64,000 nucleotides of DNA from Flavobacterium sp. CFS9 (GCF_041154745.1 NZ_AP031573.1:248001-312000), one strand, 5' to 3'; positions 52,215 to 61,855 are shown, counted from the first letter of the stretch. Notes: generated by a model from the letters alone, not told the origin. Numbers and translations: made by a program.

Positions 52215-53321
52215 ATGATTACACCTTTTCTACTTATAATTCTGGTTTTAGGCCTTACACTATACTTCTTTTTACAGCATCCAAAATTTGGTAAAGCACC
52301 TTCAGGAGAAAGATTGGCATTGATTCAGAAATCACCTCAGTTTAAAAACGGCAAATTCGAAAATCAAAACTTTACACCGGAATTGGCTGAAGGTTACGGG
52401 TACCCTCAGGTTTTATATGATTTTCTTCTTAAAAAAGTAGACAGGAAAACCCCGTCTGACATAATCCCATCCATCAAAACCAATTTACTGGAACTGCCTC
52501 TTGAAAAAGAGGTACTGATTTGGTTTGGACACTCTTCGTATTTCATCCAGCTTGAAGGGAAACGCTTTTTAATTGACCCTGTTCTCAGCGGCAATGCCTC
52601 CCCGATTCCAGGTACTACAAAAGCATTCAAAGGAACTGATATTTACAAGGTCGACGACCTTCCGGAAATTGATTATTTATTGATCACGCACGATCACTAT
52701 GATCATCTTGATTATGAAACCATTCTTCAATTAAAATCCAAAACAAAACAAATCATCTGTTCTCTTGGGGTAGGTTCTCACTTTGAGTTTTGGGGATTTC
52801 CAACTGAAAGCATAATCGAAAAAGACTGGTTTGAAAAAATAGAACTCGAGCAGAATTTAACGCTTTATACCACTCCTTCAAGGCATTTCTCAGGCAGAAG
52901 CTTTAAACGATGCAACACGCTTTGGACCTCGTTTGTACTGGAAACCAAAGATTTTAAAATGTATCTGGGCGGCGATAGCGGCTATGATACTCACTTTAAA
53001 GAAATCGGCAATCAATTTGGGCCTTTTGATATCGCTCTTATCGACAACGGCCAATACAATCCTGCATGGAAATACATTCATAATTTACCCGAAGACGTTA
53101 TCAAGGCCATGAAAGATTTGAATGCCAAAAGAGTATTTCCGGTGCATTCTTCTAAGTTTTCACTAGCCCCTCATTCCTGGGACGAACCTTTGAAAAAAGT
53201 AACTGAATTAAATAATTTATCGGAAAACCCAATTCCATTAATTACTCCGATGATCGGGGAATTAGTCGAACTAAAAAATGAAAAACAGCAATTTCAGCAA
53301 TGGTGGAAAGGCATAAAATAA
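52215..53321 (+). CDS. Membrane-anchored metallo-beta-lactamase-fold hydrolase (NAPE-PLD-like)
   Basis: 368 residues. An N-terminal hydrophobic anchor (2-20) precedes the MBL domain. The zinc motifs are THDHYDHLD (about 157-163), PSRHFSGR, GGDSGYDTHF and a final HSSKFSLAPHSWDEP. The closest relatives by pattern are the NAPE-PLD/UlaG-like Lactamase_B_2 group, often acting on phosphodiester or lactone substrates. The substrate here is unknown. It overlaps no gene but starts right after the DUF1801 stop. Confidence 0.87.
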   Translation: MITPFLLIILVLGLTLYFFLQHPKFGKAPSGERLALIQKSPQFKNGKFENQNFTPELAEGYGYPQVLYDFLLKKVDRKTPSDIIPSIKTNLLELPLEKEVLIWFGHSSYFIQLEGKRFLIDPVLSGNASPIPGTTKAFKGTDIYKVDDLPEIDYLLITHDHYDHLDYETILQLKSKTKQIICSLGVGSHFEFWGFPTESIIEKDWFEKIELEQNLTLYTTPSRHFSGRSFKRCNTLWTSFVLETKDFKMYLGGDSGYDTHFKEIGNQFGPFDIALIDNGQYNPAWKYIHNLPEDVIKAMKDLNAKRVFPVHSSKFSLAPHSWDEPLKKVTELNNLSENPIPLITPMIGELVELKNEKQQFQQWWKGIK

Positions 53322-53350
53322 TCCTCATTCTTCAATTAATAAAATAAATA

Positions 53351-53881
53351 ATGATTGCTTCAGCTTATACCCTGCGCAATGCGCTCCCTTCCGAATTTGA
53401 AGAAATAGGAAAAATCCTTATTAGTGTTTACTCACAATTAGAAGGTTTCCCTAAAGAAAATGAGCAGCCCAACTATTACAAAATGCTGGCTAATATTGGC
53501 GATTTTACACTTCAACCGCAAACCGAGCTTTTAGTCGCTGCTGACGAACACAATACTATTCTTGGTGCTGTGGTCTATTTTAATGATATGAAAAACTATG
53601 GTTCAGGCGGGATTGCTACTCAGGAACAAAACTCAGCCGGATTTCGATTACTGGGAGTTGCGCCAACTGCCCGCGGAAAAGGAATTGGTAAGCTTCTAAC
53701 ACAGGAATGCATCCAAAAAGCTGCTGCAAACAAACGTGCTCAATTGATCATTCATTCCACTTTAGCCATGAAAACGGCCTGGGAAATGTATGAAAAACTG
53801 GGCTTCAAAAGATCTGAAGACTTAGACTTTATGCAGGGAGAACTCGCTGTATTCGGCTTTCGCCTCCCGCTTAATTCCTAA
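53351..53881 (+). CDS. GNAT N-acetyltransferase
   Basis: 176 residues. The acetyl-CoA loop GVAPTARGKGIGKLLTQECI and the ending MYEKLGFKRSEDLDF are clear GNAT marks. The substrate is unknown. It lies 29 bp after the metallohydrolase. Confidence 0.9.
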   Translation: MIASAYTLRNALPSEFEEIGKILISVYSQLEGFPKENEQPNYYKMLANIGDFTLQPQTELLVAADEHNTILGAVVYFNDMKNYGSGGIATQEQNSAGFRLLGVAPTARGKGIGKLLTQECIQKAAANKRAQLIIHSTLAMKTAWEMYEKLGFKRSEDLDFMQGELAVFGFRLPLNS

Positions 53882-53908
53882 AACTATTGTGTAACTAAAA
53901 AAATTAAA

Positions 53909-54436
53909 ATGAATACTCCGCTTTTAAATCTGCAGCCTGAAATTTTGGAGGATGATCTGGTCCAATTAATTCCGCTTCAGGAAAATGATTTTGAAAAATT
54001 ATACAAAGTCGCTTCAGATCCTTTAATTTGGGAACAGCATCCGAATAAAAACCGTTATGAAAGAGAAGTTTTTCAAAATTTCTTTGAAGGTGCTATGGAA
54101 AGCAAAGGTGCTTTTCTGATCATCGATAAATCAACCGGAGAAATTGCAGGCAGCACCCGATTTTATGAATATGACCTTGAAAACAAAACGGTTTTTATTG
54201 GGTATACTTTCTACGGAAGAAAATTTTGGGGCACAGGATTTAATGCTCAGGTGAAAAAGATGATGCTGGATTACGCTTTTAAAGCAGTTGACAAAGTTCA
54301 GTTTCATATTGGAGCGGAAAATTTCCGTTCTCAAAAAGCCATAGAAAAACTGGGTGCAGTAAAAATAGGAGAAATAAACGTTGCTTATTACAATGAGCCA
54401 TCACGTTATAATTTTGTATACGAATTAAAAAAATAA
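53909..54436 (+). CDS. RimJ/RimL-type GNAT acetyltransferase
   Basis: 175 residues. VQLIPLQENDFEKLYKVASDPLIWEQHP is the typical start of RimJ/RimL-like proteins, followed by IGYTFYGRKFWGTGFNAQVKKM (the acetyl-CoA site) and SQKAIEKLGAVKIGE. It could acetylate a small amine or a protein N-terminus. Its stop overlaps the start of the LOG gene (TAATG), so the pair is coupled. Confidence 0.9.
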   Translation: MNTPLLNLQPEILEDDLVQLIPLQENDFEKLYKVASDPLIWEQHPNKNRYEREVFQNFFEGAMESKGAFLIIDKSTGEIAGSTRFYEYDLENKTVFIGYTFYGRKFWGTGFNAQVKKMMLDYAFKAVDKVQFHIGAENFRSQKAIEKLGAVKIGEINVAYYNEPSRYNFVYELKK

Positions 54437-55017
54437 TGAAAAGAATAACTGTTTTCTGTGGTTCCAGTTTTGGAACTGACACAATTTACAAAGAACAGGC
54501 AGCCTTGCTTGGAAAAACTTTAGCACAACAAAATATCGAATTGGTTTACGGCGGTGCAAATGTTGGTCTGATGGGCGCTGTCGCCGACGGAGTTTTGAAC
54601 GCAGGTGGAAAAGCAATTGGTGTACTGCCAAACTTTTTAAGATCAAAAGAAATTGCACATTTAGGTCTGACCGAATTAATTGTCGTGGAAAGTATGCACG
54701 AAAGAAAAACCAAAATGAATGATTTATGTGACGGTGTTATTGCACTGCCGGGTGGTTTTGGAACTTTGGAAGAACTTTTTGAAATGCTCACCTGGGGACA
54801 ATTAGGTTTGCATAAAAAACCAATCGGCATTCTGAACATCGATGGCTTTTATGATTCTCTGATTGAACTAACCAAAGTTATGGTGGAGAAAGGTTTGTTA
54901 AAATCCGTTAATCAGGAAATGCTTCTGGTAAGCAATACTATTGAGAATTTATTGTATCAAATGAAAAACTATGTTCCGCCAACCACCGGAAAATGGATCG
55001 ATGCAACACAATCCTAG
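54436..55017 (+). CDS. LOG-family phosphoribohydrolase
   Basis: 193 residues, TIGR00730-type. It has the diagnostic GGANVGLMGAVADGVL and the LOG motif PGGFGTLEELFEML, preceded by MHERKTKMNDLCDGV. LOG enzymes cleave AMP-like nucleotides, releasing a free base plus ribose 5-phosphate; in plants and some bacteria they make cytokinins. In bacteria most act on AMP. It is coupled to the GNAT gene upstream. Confidence 0.92.
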   Translation: MKRITVFCGSSFGTDTIYKEQAALLGKTLAQQNIELVYGGANVGLMGAVADGVLNAGGKAIGVLPNFLRSKEIAHLGLTELIVVESMHERKTKMNDLCDGVIALPGGFGTLEELFEMLTWGQLGLHKKPIGILNIDGFYDSLIELTKVMVEKGLLKSVNQEMLLVSNTIENLLYQMKNYVPPTTGKWIDATQS

Positions 55018-55131
55018 TGGCTGAAAAATAGTTCCGGAGAAATTCTTTTCAGACAAATCATAATGCTTTCAGAACAAGTATCAGCGAATCAGTACTTCTA
55101 ATTTTACAGTATTAAACAAAAAATAAAAATT

Positions 55132-55638
55132 ATGGACACTTTTATTACAGATACTAAAACAATTACCTTACTGCTGGCTACTTTATTCACAGGGCTTTTG
55201 GCCGGAATATTTTTTACTTGGGGCAATACTGTGACTCCGGGAATTGGAAAATTGGATGACATCAGTTATCTCAGGGCTTTTCAGAACATGAATCGCAGCA
55301 TTCAGAACCCGTCTTTCTTTCTGGTCTTTTTTGGTTCTTTACTGTTTTCTTTTGCAACAGCATATTTTCATAAATCAAATACGGTTCTTTTAAGTCTTAC
55401 TGCAAGTGCTGCCATTATCTATTTTGTCGGCGTTATTCTGGTTACTATTTTAGGAAACATTCCGCTTAACGAAATGCTGGATAAAACAGATCTGGTTCCT
55501 ATTTCAATTCAGGAAGCAGCTCTCCTAAGAAGTAAATTTGAAGCAAAATGGAACAATCTACACCTATTCCGGGTCGTGGCTTCCATAATCTCTTTTTTAC
55601 TTTTGATTATTAGCTGTTTACTAAAAACTAAACCATAA
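55132..55638 (+). CDS. DUF1772 membrane protein
   Basis: 168 residues with four spans (about 12-30, 58-78, 84-107 and 142-162). GLLAGIFFTWGNTVTPGIGKLDD near the N-terminus, FLRAFQNMN-type residues and ILGNIPLNEMLD in the second half fit DUF1772 (anthrone-oxygenase-like). Role unknown. Confidence 0.82.
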   Translation: MDTFITDTKTITLLLATLFTGLLAGIFFTWGNTVTPGIGKLDDISYLRAFQNMNRSIQNPSFFLVFFGSLLFSFATAYFHKSNTVLLSLTASAAIIYFVGVILVTILGNIPLNEMLDKTDLVPISIQEAALLRSKFEAKWNNLHLFRVVASIISFLLLIISCLLKTKP

Positions 55639-55682
55639 ATTTCATAAATTAGAAGCCCTGAAAAGATAAATTTTAAACTTTT

Positions 55683-55731
55683 ACATCTCACTTTTCACAT
55701 CTAACATCTAACATCTCACATCTCACACAGA
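55683..55731. repeat. CATCTYA heptamer repeat, second locus
   Basis: CATCTCA, CTTTTCA, CATCTAA, CATCTAA, CATCTCA, CATCTCA in tandem, directly before the SRPBCC start. It has the same unit as the array at 35.04 kb. Confidence 0.75.
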
Positions 55732-55735
55732 AAAC

Positions 55736-56203
55736 ATGAAAACAGAAAACAACCACTTCGCAAAAGCCGAAATGCTGATTAGAAAACCTGTCTCAGAAGT
55801 TTTTCAGGCCTTTACAGATCCGGAAATCACCAGTAAATTTTGGTTTACAAAAAGTTCCGGAAAACTGGAACAAAACACTACTACTGAATGGACCTGGGAA
55901 ATGTATGGATTTTCATTAACGGTGACTACTCATGTTTTAGAAGAAAATAAAAAAATCGTAATCGAATGGGGAGCCCCTAACGAAACCTCAATAGTCGAAT
56001 GGATATTTAGTCCGTTAAACGAAAATGACACCTTTGTAAGCATCACCAATTCAGGTTTAAAAGGCGATCTGGACAAAATAATTGATCAGGTACGAAATTC
56101 TACGGAAGGATTTACTTTAGTGTTGGCCGGAGCAAAAGCTTATCTAGAACATAAAATCCAGCTGAATTTAGTTTTGGATCGATTCCCTAAAGGATTGGAA
56201 TAA
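55736..56203 (+). CDS. SRPBCC-fold protein (AHSA1-like), second copy
   Basis: 155 residues. It starts KAEMLIRKPVSEVFQAFTDPEITSKFW, with KKIVIEWGAPN and a C-terminal helix that includes VRNSTEGFTLVLAGAKAYLE. Ligand is unknown. The heptamer repeat lies directly in front of its start, so it may affect expression. Confidence 0.86.
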   Translation: MKTENNHFAKAEMLIRKPVSEVFQAFTDPEITSKFWFTKSSGKLEQNTTTEWTWEMYGFSLTVTTHVLEENKKIVIEWGAPNETSIVEWIFSPLNENDTFVSITNSGLKGDLDKIIDQVRNSTEGFTLVLAGAKAYLEHKIQLNLVLDRFPKGLE

Positions 56204-56252
56204 ACAGCCAAGAACCTGAAACCTGAAACTTTAAACAATTTAAGACAATCGT

Positions 56253-56621
56253 ATGGAAACAAAGAAGCCCGAAAACATTGATGAATATATTGGTAATTTT
56301 CCAAATGATGTTCAGGAAGTCTTAGAGAGGATTCGAATGACCATTCAGCACGCAGCTCCCGATGCCAAAGAAAAAATAAGTTATTCCATGCCTGCTTTTG
56401 AGCAAAACGGAATCGTAGTTTATTTTGCGGCTTTCAAAAATCATATCGGACTTTATGCTTTGCCCAGCGGACATGATGCTTTTAAAGAAGAACTGTCAAA
56501 ATACAAATCTGGAAAAGGCTCTGTACAGTTTCCTTTACATCAGCCTATGCCTTATGATTTAATTACCAAAATTGTAAAGTTCAGGGTAAAAGAAAACCTG
56601 GAAAAAGCAAAAACGAAATAA
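56253..56621 (+). CDS. DUF1801/YdhG-like small protein, third copy
   Basis: 122 residues. The start NIDEYIGNFPNDVQEVLERIR and the pattern KEKISYSMPAFEQNG, YFAAFKNHIGLYALPSG are the clearest DUF1801 marks in this window, in the subgroup named iron chaperone in E. coli YdhG-like annotation. No iron binding is shown. It lies 49 bp after the SRPBCC gene. Confidence 0.87.
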   Translation: METKKPENIDEYIGNFPNDVQEVLERIRMTIQHAAPDAKEKISYSMPAFEQNGIVVYFAAFKNHIGLYALPSGHDAFKEELSKYKSGKGSVQFPLHQPMPYDLITKIVKFRVKENLEKAKTK

Positions 56622-56647
56622 TTCTGTCAGACGACGGTCGGTTAATT

Positions 56648-57010
56648 TTACTTATTAAACTTCCCGAAATGCCACAAAACACCTGAAGGATCGTGCAAAA
56701 AACATTCACTTCCCCAATCCTGATGAACGATAGGTGTTAGTTTTACTCCGTATTTTTCCGTTAAGTTAAGGGCTAAAAGCTGATTGTAATAGTAATCGAC
56801 ATCTTCTACTTCTAAAAAAATCATGGTGTTTTCATTCCAGGTTTTATCGTAATAATCCTGAAGATAAAAGGCCAAATCTCCCGTTTTAAAAACAGAAAAT
56901 TTAGGATCTAAAACTCCTTCTTCAAAACCTAAATCCTGATAGAAACTTCTGGAAATCTCAAAATCTTTGGCTCCGATAAAAGGCCGGATCGATATCGCTT
57001 TATGATTCAT
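56648..57010 (-). CDS. VOC/glyoxalase-fold protein
   Basis: 120 residues with the vicinal-oxygen-chelate pattern: SIRPFIGAKDFEISRSFYQDLGF, an LEVEDVDYYY strand and the ending HDPSGVLWHF. Such folds occur in bleomycin-resistance proteins and dioxygenases; too short and generic to name a substrate. The gene converges on the DUF1801 gene. Confidence 0.86.
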   Translation of the reverse strand: MNHKAISIRPFIGAKDFEISRSFYQDLGFEEGVLDPKFSVFKTGDLAFYLQDYYDKTWNENTMIFLEVEDVDYYYNQLLALNLTEKYGVKLTPIVHQDWGSECFLHDPSGVLWHFGKFNK

Positions 57011-57045
57011 AATTGCTCTTTTTAGAAGTTTAAAAAATCAGGTTC

Positions 57046-57789
57046 CTATTTATCAAAACCCAGTTGTTTTCGCAAATCTAAATTCAGTCCGTATTGTTCC
57101 TGAACCGAAATTATCTTTCGTGAATTTTTATTAATATCGTTTCCTTCAGCTGTCCATAAAAAAGGATAAAAGTTAAAAACTTCATCACCTTTTAATTTTG
57201 ATACTTCGGCTCTCCATCCGTTCCATCTGTTGCCCTGATAGAACTTATCCAGATCATTGTCGAAACAGAATCCTAAAAACTCAGAATACGTAATATCCAG
57301 CTGTTCGTACTCGAGATTATCAGGAGAGAAATAATACATTTTTCCAACATCAGTGCCCAATCCTCCTCCATTTAAAAGGTAGAAACCTCCAATAGCATCA
57401 TCAGCAACCAATAAAAAAGGTGCTGCTTCGCCAAAATCATTGAAAGATTTCCCTTTGTTCCAATCCGGAAGCGTGCGATTGAATTTTGCATTTCCCGAAC
57501 CTAAAATTCTAATCCAGCCATCGTCGATCAAAAGACCTCCTGTATGGTACACAATAGCTCCCATTGGCGAGCGCGTGGTAACCTGAGTTTTATACAAAAC
57601 CTCTTTTGCTTTTAAGGCATCAACAGGTAAAATTTCTACTTTATTCTTTGCTGTTTTAATCCAGTCTTCGACCAGAGTCCATCCCGGATCGGCTTTGTCT
57701 ATAAGTTCTTCGGCTTTTTTCATTTTATTTTGCGCAGTTACTGTAAGAGTTAAAAAGGTCAATACAATTAAAGGAAATTTTAGTACCAT
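57046..57789 (-). CDS. DUF2625 protein with signal peptide
   Basis: 247 residues. A short N-terminal hydrophobic stretch (3-18, ending TVTAQ) suggests export, then the DUF2625 body: GWTLVEDWIKTAKNKVEIL, GGLLIDDGWIRILGSG, then GGFYLLNGGGLGTDVGKMYY and SEFLGFCFDNDLDKFYQG. Function is unknown; DUF2625 proteins sometimes travel with toxin immunity genes, but nothing here shows that. It ends 35 bp from the VOC gene on the same strand. Confidence 0.85.
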   Translation of the reverse strand: MVLKFPLIVLTFLTLTVTAQNKMKKAEELIDKADPGWTLVEDWIKTAKNKVEILPVDALKAKEVLYKTQVTTRSPMGAIVYHTGGLLIDDGWIRILGSGNAKFNRTLPDWNKGKSFNDFGEAAPFLLVADDAIGGFYLLNGGGLGTDVGKMYYFSPDNLEYEQLDITYSEFLGFCFDNDLDKFYQGNRWNGWRAEVSKLKGDEVFNFYPFLWTAEGNDINKNSRKIISVQEQYGLNLDLRKQLGFDK

Positions 57790-57812
57790 CTTAGAATTAC
57801 AATTTATTTATT

Positions 57813-59960
57813 CTAACCTTTTTTCAAAATATTACCCAAACCACGACCAATTTGTTCTATAGCTTCCAAACCTTTTGTCAATGGTGTTGCTGTGAAATCA
57901 TCGTAGGCATCCATAGCAGTCTCTTTACGGTCTTCTTGTGCATAAACCAGAATCAGGTTGTTATCACTAAATGATTTTTCAAATTTCTGCGGTAATCTGT
58001 CGAAAATGGATTGGTACGAAACGGACCCTTTTCTGGACAGATTGAAAACAATCAGGTCAGTAGCTTTAATTTCGTCCGAAATCGATTCAAAATCATCCCA
58101 GTTCAAAATACTTTTAAAACCTAGTTTGGCATTTAATTTCAATTTAGCCGCAATCTGCACAATAGCTTCATGTGTTTTGTATTCTGAATAAATAACGATC
58201 GGAATACTTAATTCCTGAGACAATCGGGAGATCTTTTGCAGCAGCAGGGGAAATCCAACCCCTCTTTCAGAAAAAGGCGGACAGATAAAAACCAATCTTT
58301 TCTCCTCAATAAATGTTCTTTGAAACCTGCAGATGAATAAACATTTATCGACATTATTGATGATCGAGTCTACATTTTCACCGAAAATTTTATCCAGAAA
58401 GCCAGTTTTTCTAGGCCATCCCACGATCACAATATCCGACATGATTTCTTTGGACGTTCTCGCAATTCCACTTGCCGGATTGTGGTCGATTCTGGCAATC
58501 GTATTGATTTTTACTTCTGAAGCAGAACCCTGAATGACAAATTTATCAACCGCTTTTCGATATTTTAAGATGTTAATTTCTGCCTGATCGTTATTCGGTA
58601 CAATCGTTAAAAGCGTCACCGGATTAGATGATTTTTTATCTTTTATCAAAAGTGCAAAATCCAACAAACTTTCCGTAGCCGACGTTTTGGCTAACGGAAT
58701 CAGGATATGCTCGTCCAGAATCTGATCACCATTGGCATCTTCATTTGAAACTTCTTCTTCGCAAATCGCAATCTTTTTAGCTGCTTTTTCTGTCGCAAAA
58801 GAAGCCACAATACAAGTAATGAGAATTAAAATAATCGTTCCGTTCAGGATATTTTCGTCTAAGATTTTGGCTTTAAATCCAACCAAGATAACGGCTAAAG
58901 TTGCAGCAGCATGAGCACTGCTCAATCCAAAAATAAGCTGTCTTTCGGTTTTGGTATATCGAAATACAATCTGCGTAAAAAAGGCTGCGATCCATTTTCC
59001 AAAAATGGCCACAACGCTCAAAGTTCCAGCTACAATTAAAGCAGTTGGTCCGCTCAGGATCACGCTGATGTCTACCAGCATTCCCACTGAAATCAGGAAA
59101 AATGGAATAAATAGAGAATTCCCAATAAACTCAATTCTGTTCATCAAAGCTGATGAATGCGGAATTAAAGGGTTTAACGCTAAACCGGCAACGAATGCTC
59201 CAATAATAGGTTCTACTCCCGCTACCTCTGCTAAAAACGCTGCAAAAAATACCACTGAAAGTACAAATATATAGTGGGCGTGTTTTTCGCTTTCTAATTT
59301 TTTAAAGAACCACTTCGCTATTCTTGGAATAACCAAAAACATGATGGCCGAGAAAATGGCCAGTGAAACCGTCAGTTTAATCCAGAAAGCCTGATTCAGA
59401 CTTCCCTGACTGCTTCCCATAATCACCGCCAAAATAATCAAAACGGCAGTATCTGTTAAAATAGTTCCTCCAACCGTAATAGCCACTGCCTGATTTTTTG
59501 CGATTCCAAGTTTACTCACAATCGGATACGCCACCAGTGTGTGAGTGGCAAACATACTCGCTGTTAAAAAACTGGCATTAAAATCATATTTCAACAGATA
59601 AAAACAAACCGGAAATCCAATTGATAAGGGTAAGATAAAGGTGAAAAATCCAAATAATAAACTCTTATTCCTATTGGCTTTAAACTCATTCATGTCCAAT
59701 TCCAGACCTGCAATAAACATGATATATAAGAGTCCGATTGTCGAAAACAAATCAACCGCCGAATTCTTGGCGAGAATATTCAATCCGTGAGGTCCAATGA
59801 TTACTCCCGAAATTATAAGTCCGATAATTCCCGGAATATTTATTTTTTTCAGTAAAATCGGTGATAAAAGAATAATGAAAAGGATCAAAGAAAAAATCAA
59901 TACCGGATTACTGAGTGGTAATTCGAATTCTTGTAAAAAATGCCTGAAAAATTCTATCAT
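57813..59960 (-). CDS. Monovalent cation:proton antiporter with C-terminal USP-like domains
   Basis: 715 residues. The N-terminal transport domain (about 1-385) has 12-13 hydrophobic spans with GIIGLIISGVIIGPHGLNIL, the ion-site stretch containing GGTILTDTAVLIIL and AEVAGVEPIIGAFVAGLAL, typical CPA2-type exchangers. The C-terminal half (about 400-715) has two universal-stress-like domains, probably regulatory. It would exchange Na+ or K+ for H+ at the inner membrane. CAAAAATA at 60100-60107 could be its leftward -7 element. Confidence 0.93.
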   Translation of the reverse strand: MIEFFRHFLQEFELPLSNPVLIFSLILFIILLSPILLKKINIPGIIGLIISGVIIGPHGLNILAKNSAVDLFSTIGLLYIMFIAGLELDMNEFKANRNKSLLFGFFTFILPLSIGFPVCFYLLKYDFNASFLTASMFATHTLVAYPIVSKLGIAKNQAVAITVGGTILTDTAVLIILAVIMGSSQGSLNQAFWIKLTVSLAIFSAIMFLVIPRIAKWFFKKLESEKHAHYIFVLSVVFFAAFLAEVAGVEPIIGAFVAGLALNPLIPHSSALMNRIEFIGNSLFIPFFLISVGMLVDISVILSGPTALIVAGTLSVVAIFGKWIAAFFTQIVFRYTKTERQLIFGLSSAHAAATLAVILVGFKAKILDENILNGTIILILITCIVASFATEKAAKKIAICEEEVSNEDANGDQILDEHILIPLAKTSATESLLDFALLIKDKKSSNPVTLLTIVPNNDQAEINILKYRKAVDKFVIQGSASEVKINTIARIDHNPASGIARTSKEIMSDIVIVGWPRKTGFLDKIFGENVDSIINNVDKCLFICRFQRTFIEEKRLVFICPPFSERGVGFPLLLQKISRLSQELSIPIVIYSEYKTHEAIVQIAAKLKLNAKLGFKSILNWDDFESISDEIKATDLIVFNLSRKGSVSYQSIFDRLPQKFEKSFSDNNLILVYAQEDRKETAMDAYDDFTATPLTKGLEAIEQIGRGLGNILKKG

Positions 59961-60227
59961 AATGTAATTTTATCTTCTTAACAATATTTTAGTTTTCCGC
60001 AGAAAAAAAGCGCCAAAAGCAAAATAAAATCTCAGAAGTTATTATTTGTCGTTTCTTCGAAAAGCAGAAAAAACGGCTTCTTTAGTGATTGTTTCATTAC
60101 AAAAATACCTAAAAAAAATGCGAACTTTCTACGAAAATGCCATATTAAGTAATTAATTTTGTTTCGTTGCCAAATTATTATTATTTAATATTTATTTTAA
60201 CAAAACTGCAACATTAACAATAGAAAA
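59961..60227. other. Divergent gap between the antiporter and L-serine ammonia-lyase genes
   Basis: AT-rich sequence without a gene or repeat. It holds the candidate -7 box for the antiporter (60100-60107, leftward) and ends at the sdaA promoter. Confidence 0.5.
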
Positions 60228-60259
60228 TTGAGCGGGATTGCATTATTCAATTATCTTTG
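60228..60259 (+). promoter_or_regulatory. Promoter of the L-serine ammonia-lyase gene
   Basis: TTG (60228-60230), 21 bp, TATCTTTG (60252-60259), a full TAnnTTTG match 19 bp before the ATG at 60279. This also shows why the TTG at 60228 should not be read as a start codon. Confidence 0.7.
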
Positions 60260-60278
60260 TCTTAATAAAAATTGCACA

Positions 60279-61706
60279 ATGGAAGAATGTATCTCTGTTT
60301 TTGATATGCTTAAAATTGGCGTTGGTCCCTCAAGTTCACACACTTTAGGACCATGGAGAGCCGCTGAACGTTTTTTGGAGGAGCTGAAAAACGAATCAAT
60401 TTTAGACCAGATTACACGTGTAAAAGTCGATTTGTACGGATCACTTTCCTTAACCGGAAAAGGTCATGCTACTGACTTGTCGGTAATGTTGGGATTAAGC
60501 GGGCAGGATCCCGAATATATTCCGGTCGAAAATATAGCCGGTATTATTAAAAACATTGAAGAACAACACGAAATTATTCTCGCAAATGAATATAAAATTC
60601 CGTTTTACTTTCTTCAGGACATTGTTTTCAATAAAGATTTCCTTCCTTTTCATGCTAATGGATTAAAATTTACAGCCTATAAAGCTGATGATTCTGAATA
60701 TGAATCTACTTTTTATTCGATTGGAGGAGGATTTGTGGTTAAAGAAGAGCGTACAAATGCAAAAAACAACGAGGTTATCAAATGTGCCTTCCCTTTCCCG
60801 ATTCAAAATGCTGTTGAGCTTTTAAATTATACGGTGACCGAAAATAAATCGATTTCTGAAATTGTTTATGAAAACGAAAAATCGATGCGTCCCGAAGCTG
60901 AAATTCACTCCGAATTAATGCGTGTTTGGCATACCATGTTAGAATGCATGTACATTGGCTGTCATTCAGAAGGAATTCTGCCGGGCGGTTTAAATGTTCG
61001 CAGACGTGCCTTTGACATGCATCAGAATTTAATCGGTTTATCTAATTATACAGATCCGCAAAGCTGGTTGGAAGAAATCAGAAAAACGGAGGTTAAATTT
61101 CGTCAGATCCTGAAATGGGTAAGCTGTTTTGCACTTGCCGTGAATGAGGTAAATGCCTCTTTAGGACGTGTAGTTACTGCTCCTACAAACGGAAGTGCGG
61201 GTGTAATTCCTGCCGTTTTAATGTATTATTTGGTAATTGAAAACCATAATGCAGGCGAAAAAGAAATCAAACAATTCTTAATGGTTGCGGGAGAAATTGG
61301 AAGTATTTTCAAGAAAGGCTCCACTATTTCTGCAGCAATGGGAGGCTGTCAGGCCGAAATTGGCGTTTCGTCATCGATGGCGGCAGCGGCACTTTGCGAA
61401 TTAATGGGCGGAACTCCAGCTCAGGTTTTAATGGCTGCCGAAATTGCTATGGAACATCACTTAGGCTTAACTTGTGACCCTATTGGCGGTTTGGTTCAGA
61501 TTCCGTGTATCGAAAGAAATACAATGGGAGCCATAAAAGCTATCAATGCGGCTGAACTGGCCCTTGAAACCGATTCTAAAAATGCAAAAGTGCCTTTAGA
61601 TAAAGTAATCAATACCATGTGGCAAACTGCCAAAGACATGAATTCCAAATACAAAGAAACCTCAGAGGGTGGGTTAGCAGTTGCCGTGAACATGGCGGAT
61701 TGCTAA
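60279..61706 (+). CDS. L-serine ammonia-lyase, single-chain iron-sulfur type
   Basis: 475 residues from the ATG at 60279. The beta-like half begins [25 protein letters not shown], and the alpha-like half has [39 protein letters not shown] and [19 protein letters not shown], which supply the [4Fe-4S] cysteines. It deaminates L-serine to pyruvate and ammonia in the cytoplasm. The length matches the fused form, as in SdaA/SdaB of E. coli. It has its own promoter and is followed by a long hairpin. Confidence 0.95.
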   Translation: MEECISVFDMLKIGVGPSSSHTLGPWRAAERFLEELKNESILDQITRVKVDLYGSLSLTGKGHATDLSVMLGLSGQDPEYIPVENIAGIIKNIEEQHEIILANEYKIPFYFLQDIVFNKDFLPFHANGLKFTAYKADDSEYESTFYSIGGGFVVKEERTNAKNNEVIKCAFPFPIQNAVELLNYTVTENKSISEIVYENEKSMRPEAEIHSELMRVWHTMLECMYIGCHSEGILPGGLNVRRRAFDMHQNLIGLSNYTDPQSWLEEIRKTEVKFRQILKWVSCFALAVNEVNASLGRVVTAPTNGSAGVIPAVLMYYLVIENHNAGEKEIKQFLMVAGEIGSIFKKGSTISAAMGGCQAEIGVSSSMAAAALCELMGGTPAQVLMAAEIAMEHHLGLTCDPIGGLVQIPCIERNTMGAIKAINAAELALETDSKNAKVPLDKVINTMWQTAKDMNSKYKETSEGGLAVAVNMADC

Positions 61707-61725
61707 ATCTTAAAAAGTTGCTTCA

Positions 61726-61802
61726 AATTCCACAAATTTGCCGAATTTTCATTATTTAGTGCTTATCTTATGCCTATTTAAATTCGGTAAATTTGTGGAA
61801 TT
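61726..61802. repeat. Long inverted repeat after the serine ammonia-lyase gene
   Basis: Arms of 23 bp (61726-61748 and 61780-61802) pair at 22 Watson-Crick positions plus one G-T, around a 31-nt loop. No T-run follows, so it is not a typical terminator. The arm phrase CCACAAATTTGCCGAATTT resembles the dispersed Flavobacterium intergenic repeat vocabulary. A CGCTCGTGTCGCG run (about 61822-61834) follows it. Confidence 0.7.
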
Positions 61803-61855
61803 ACTTCGTCAGTTCGCTATCGCTCGTGTCGCGTCAAAACTCTAAAGTAAACTTC

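Noticed and set aside
60228..60278. TTG start extending the serine ammonia-lyase by 17 codons
   Set aside because: The TTG is the -33 box of a well-placed promoter whose start point would lie downstream of it, and the family start aligns with the ATG at 60279.
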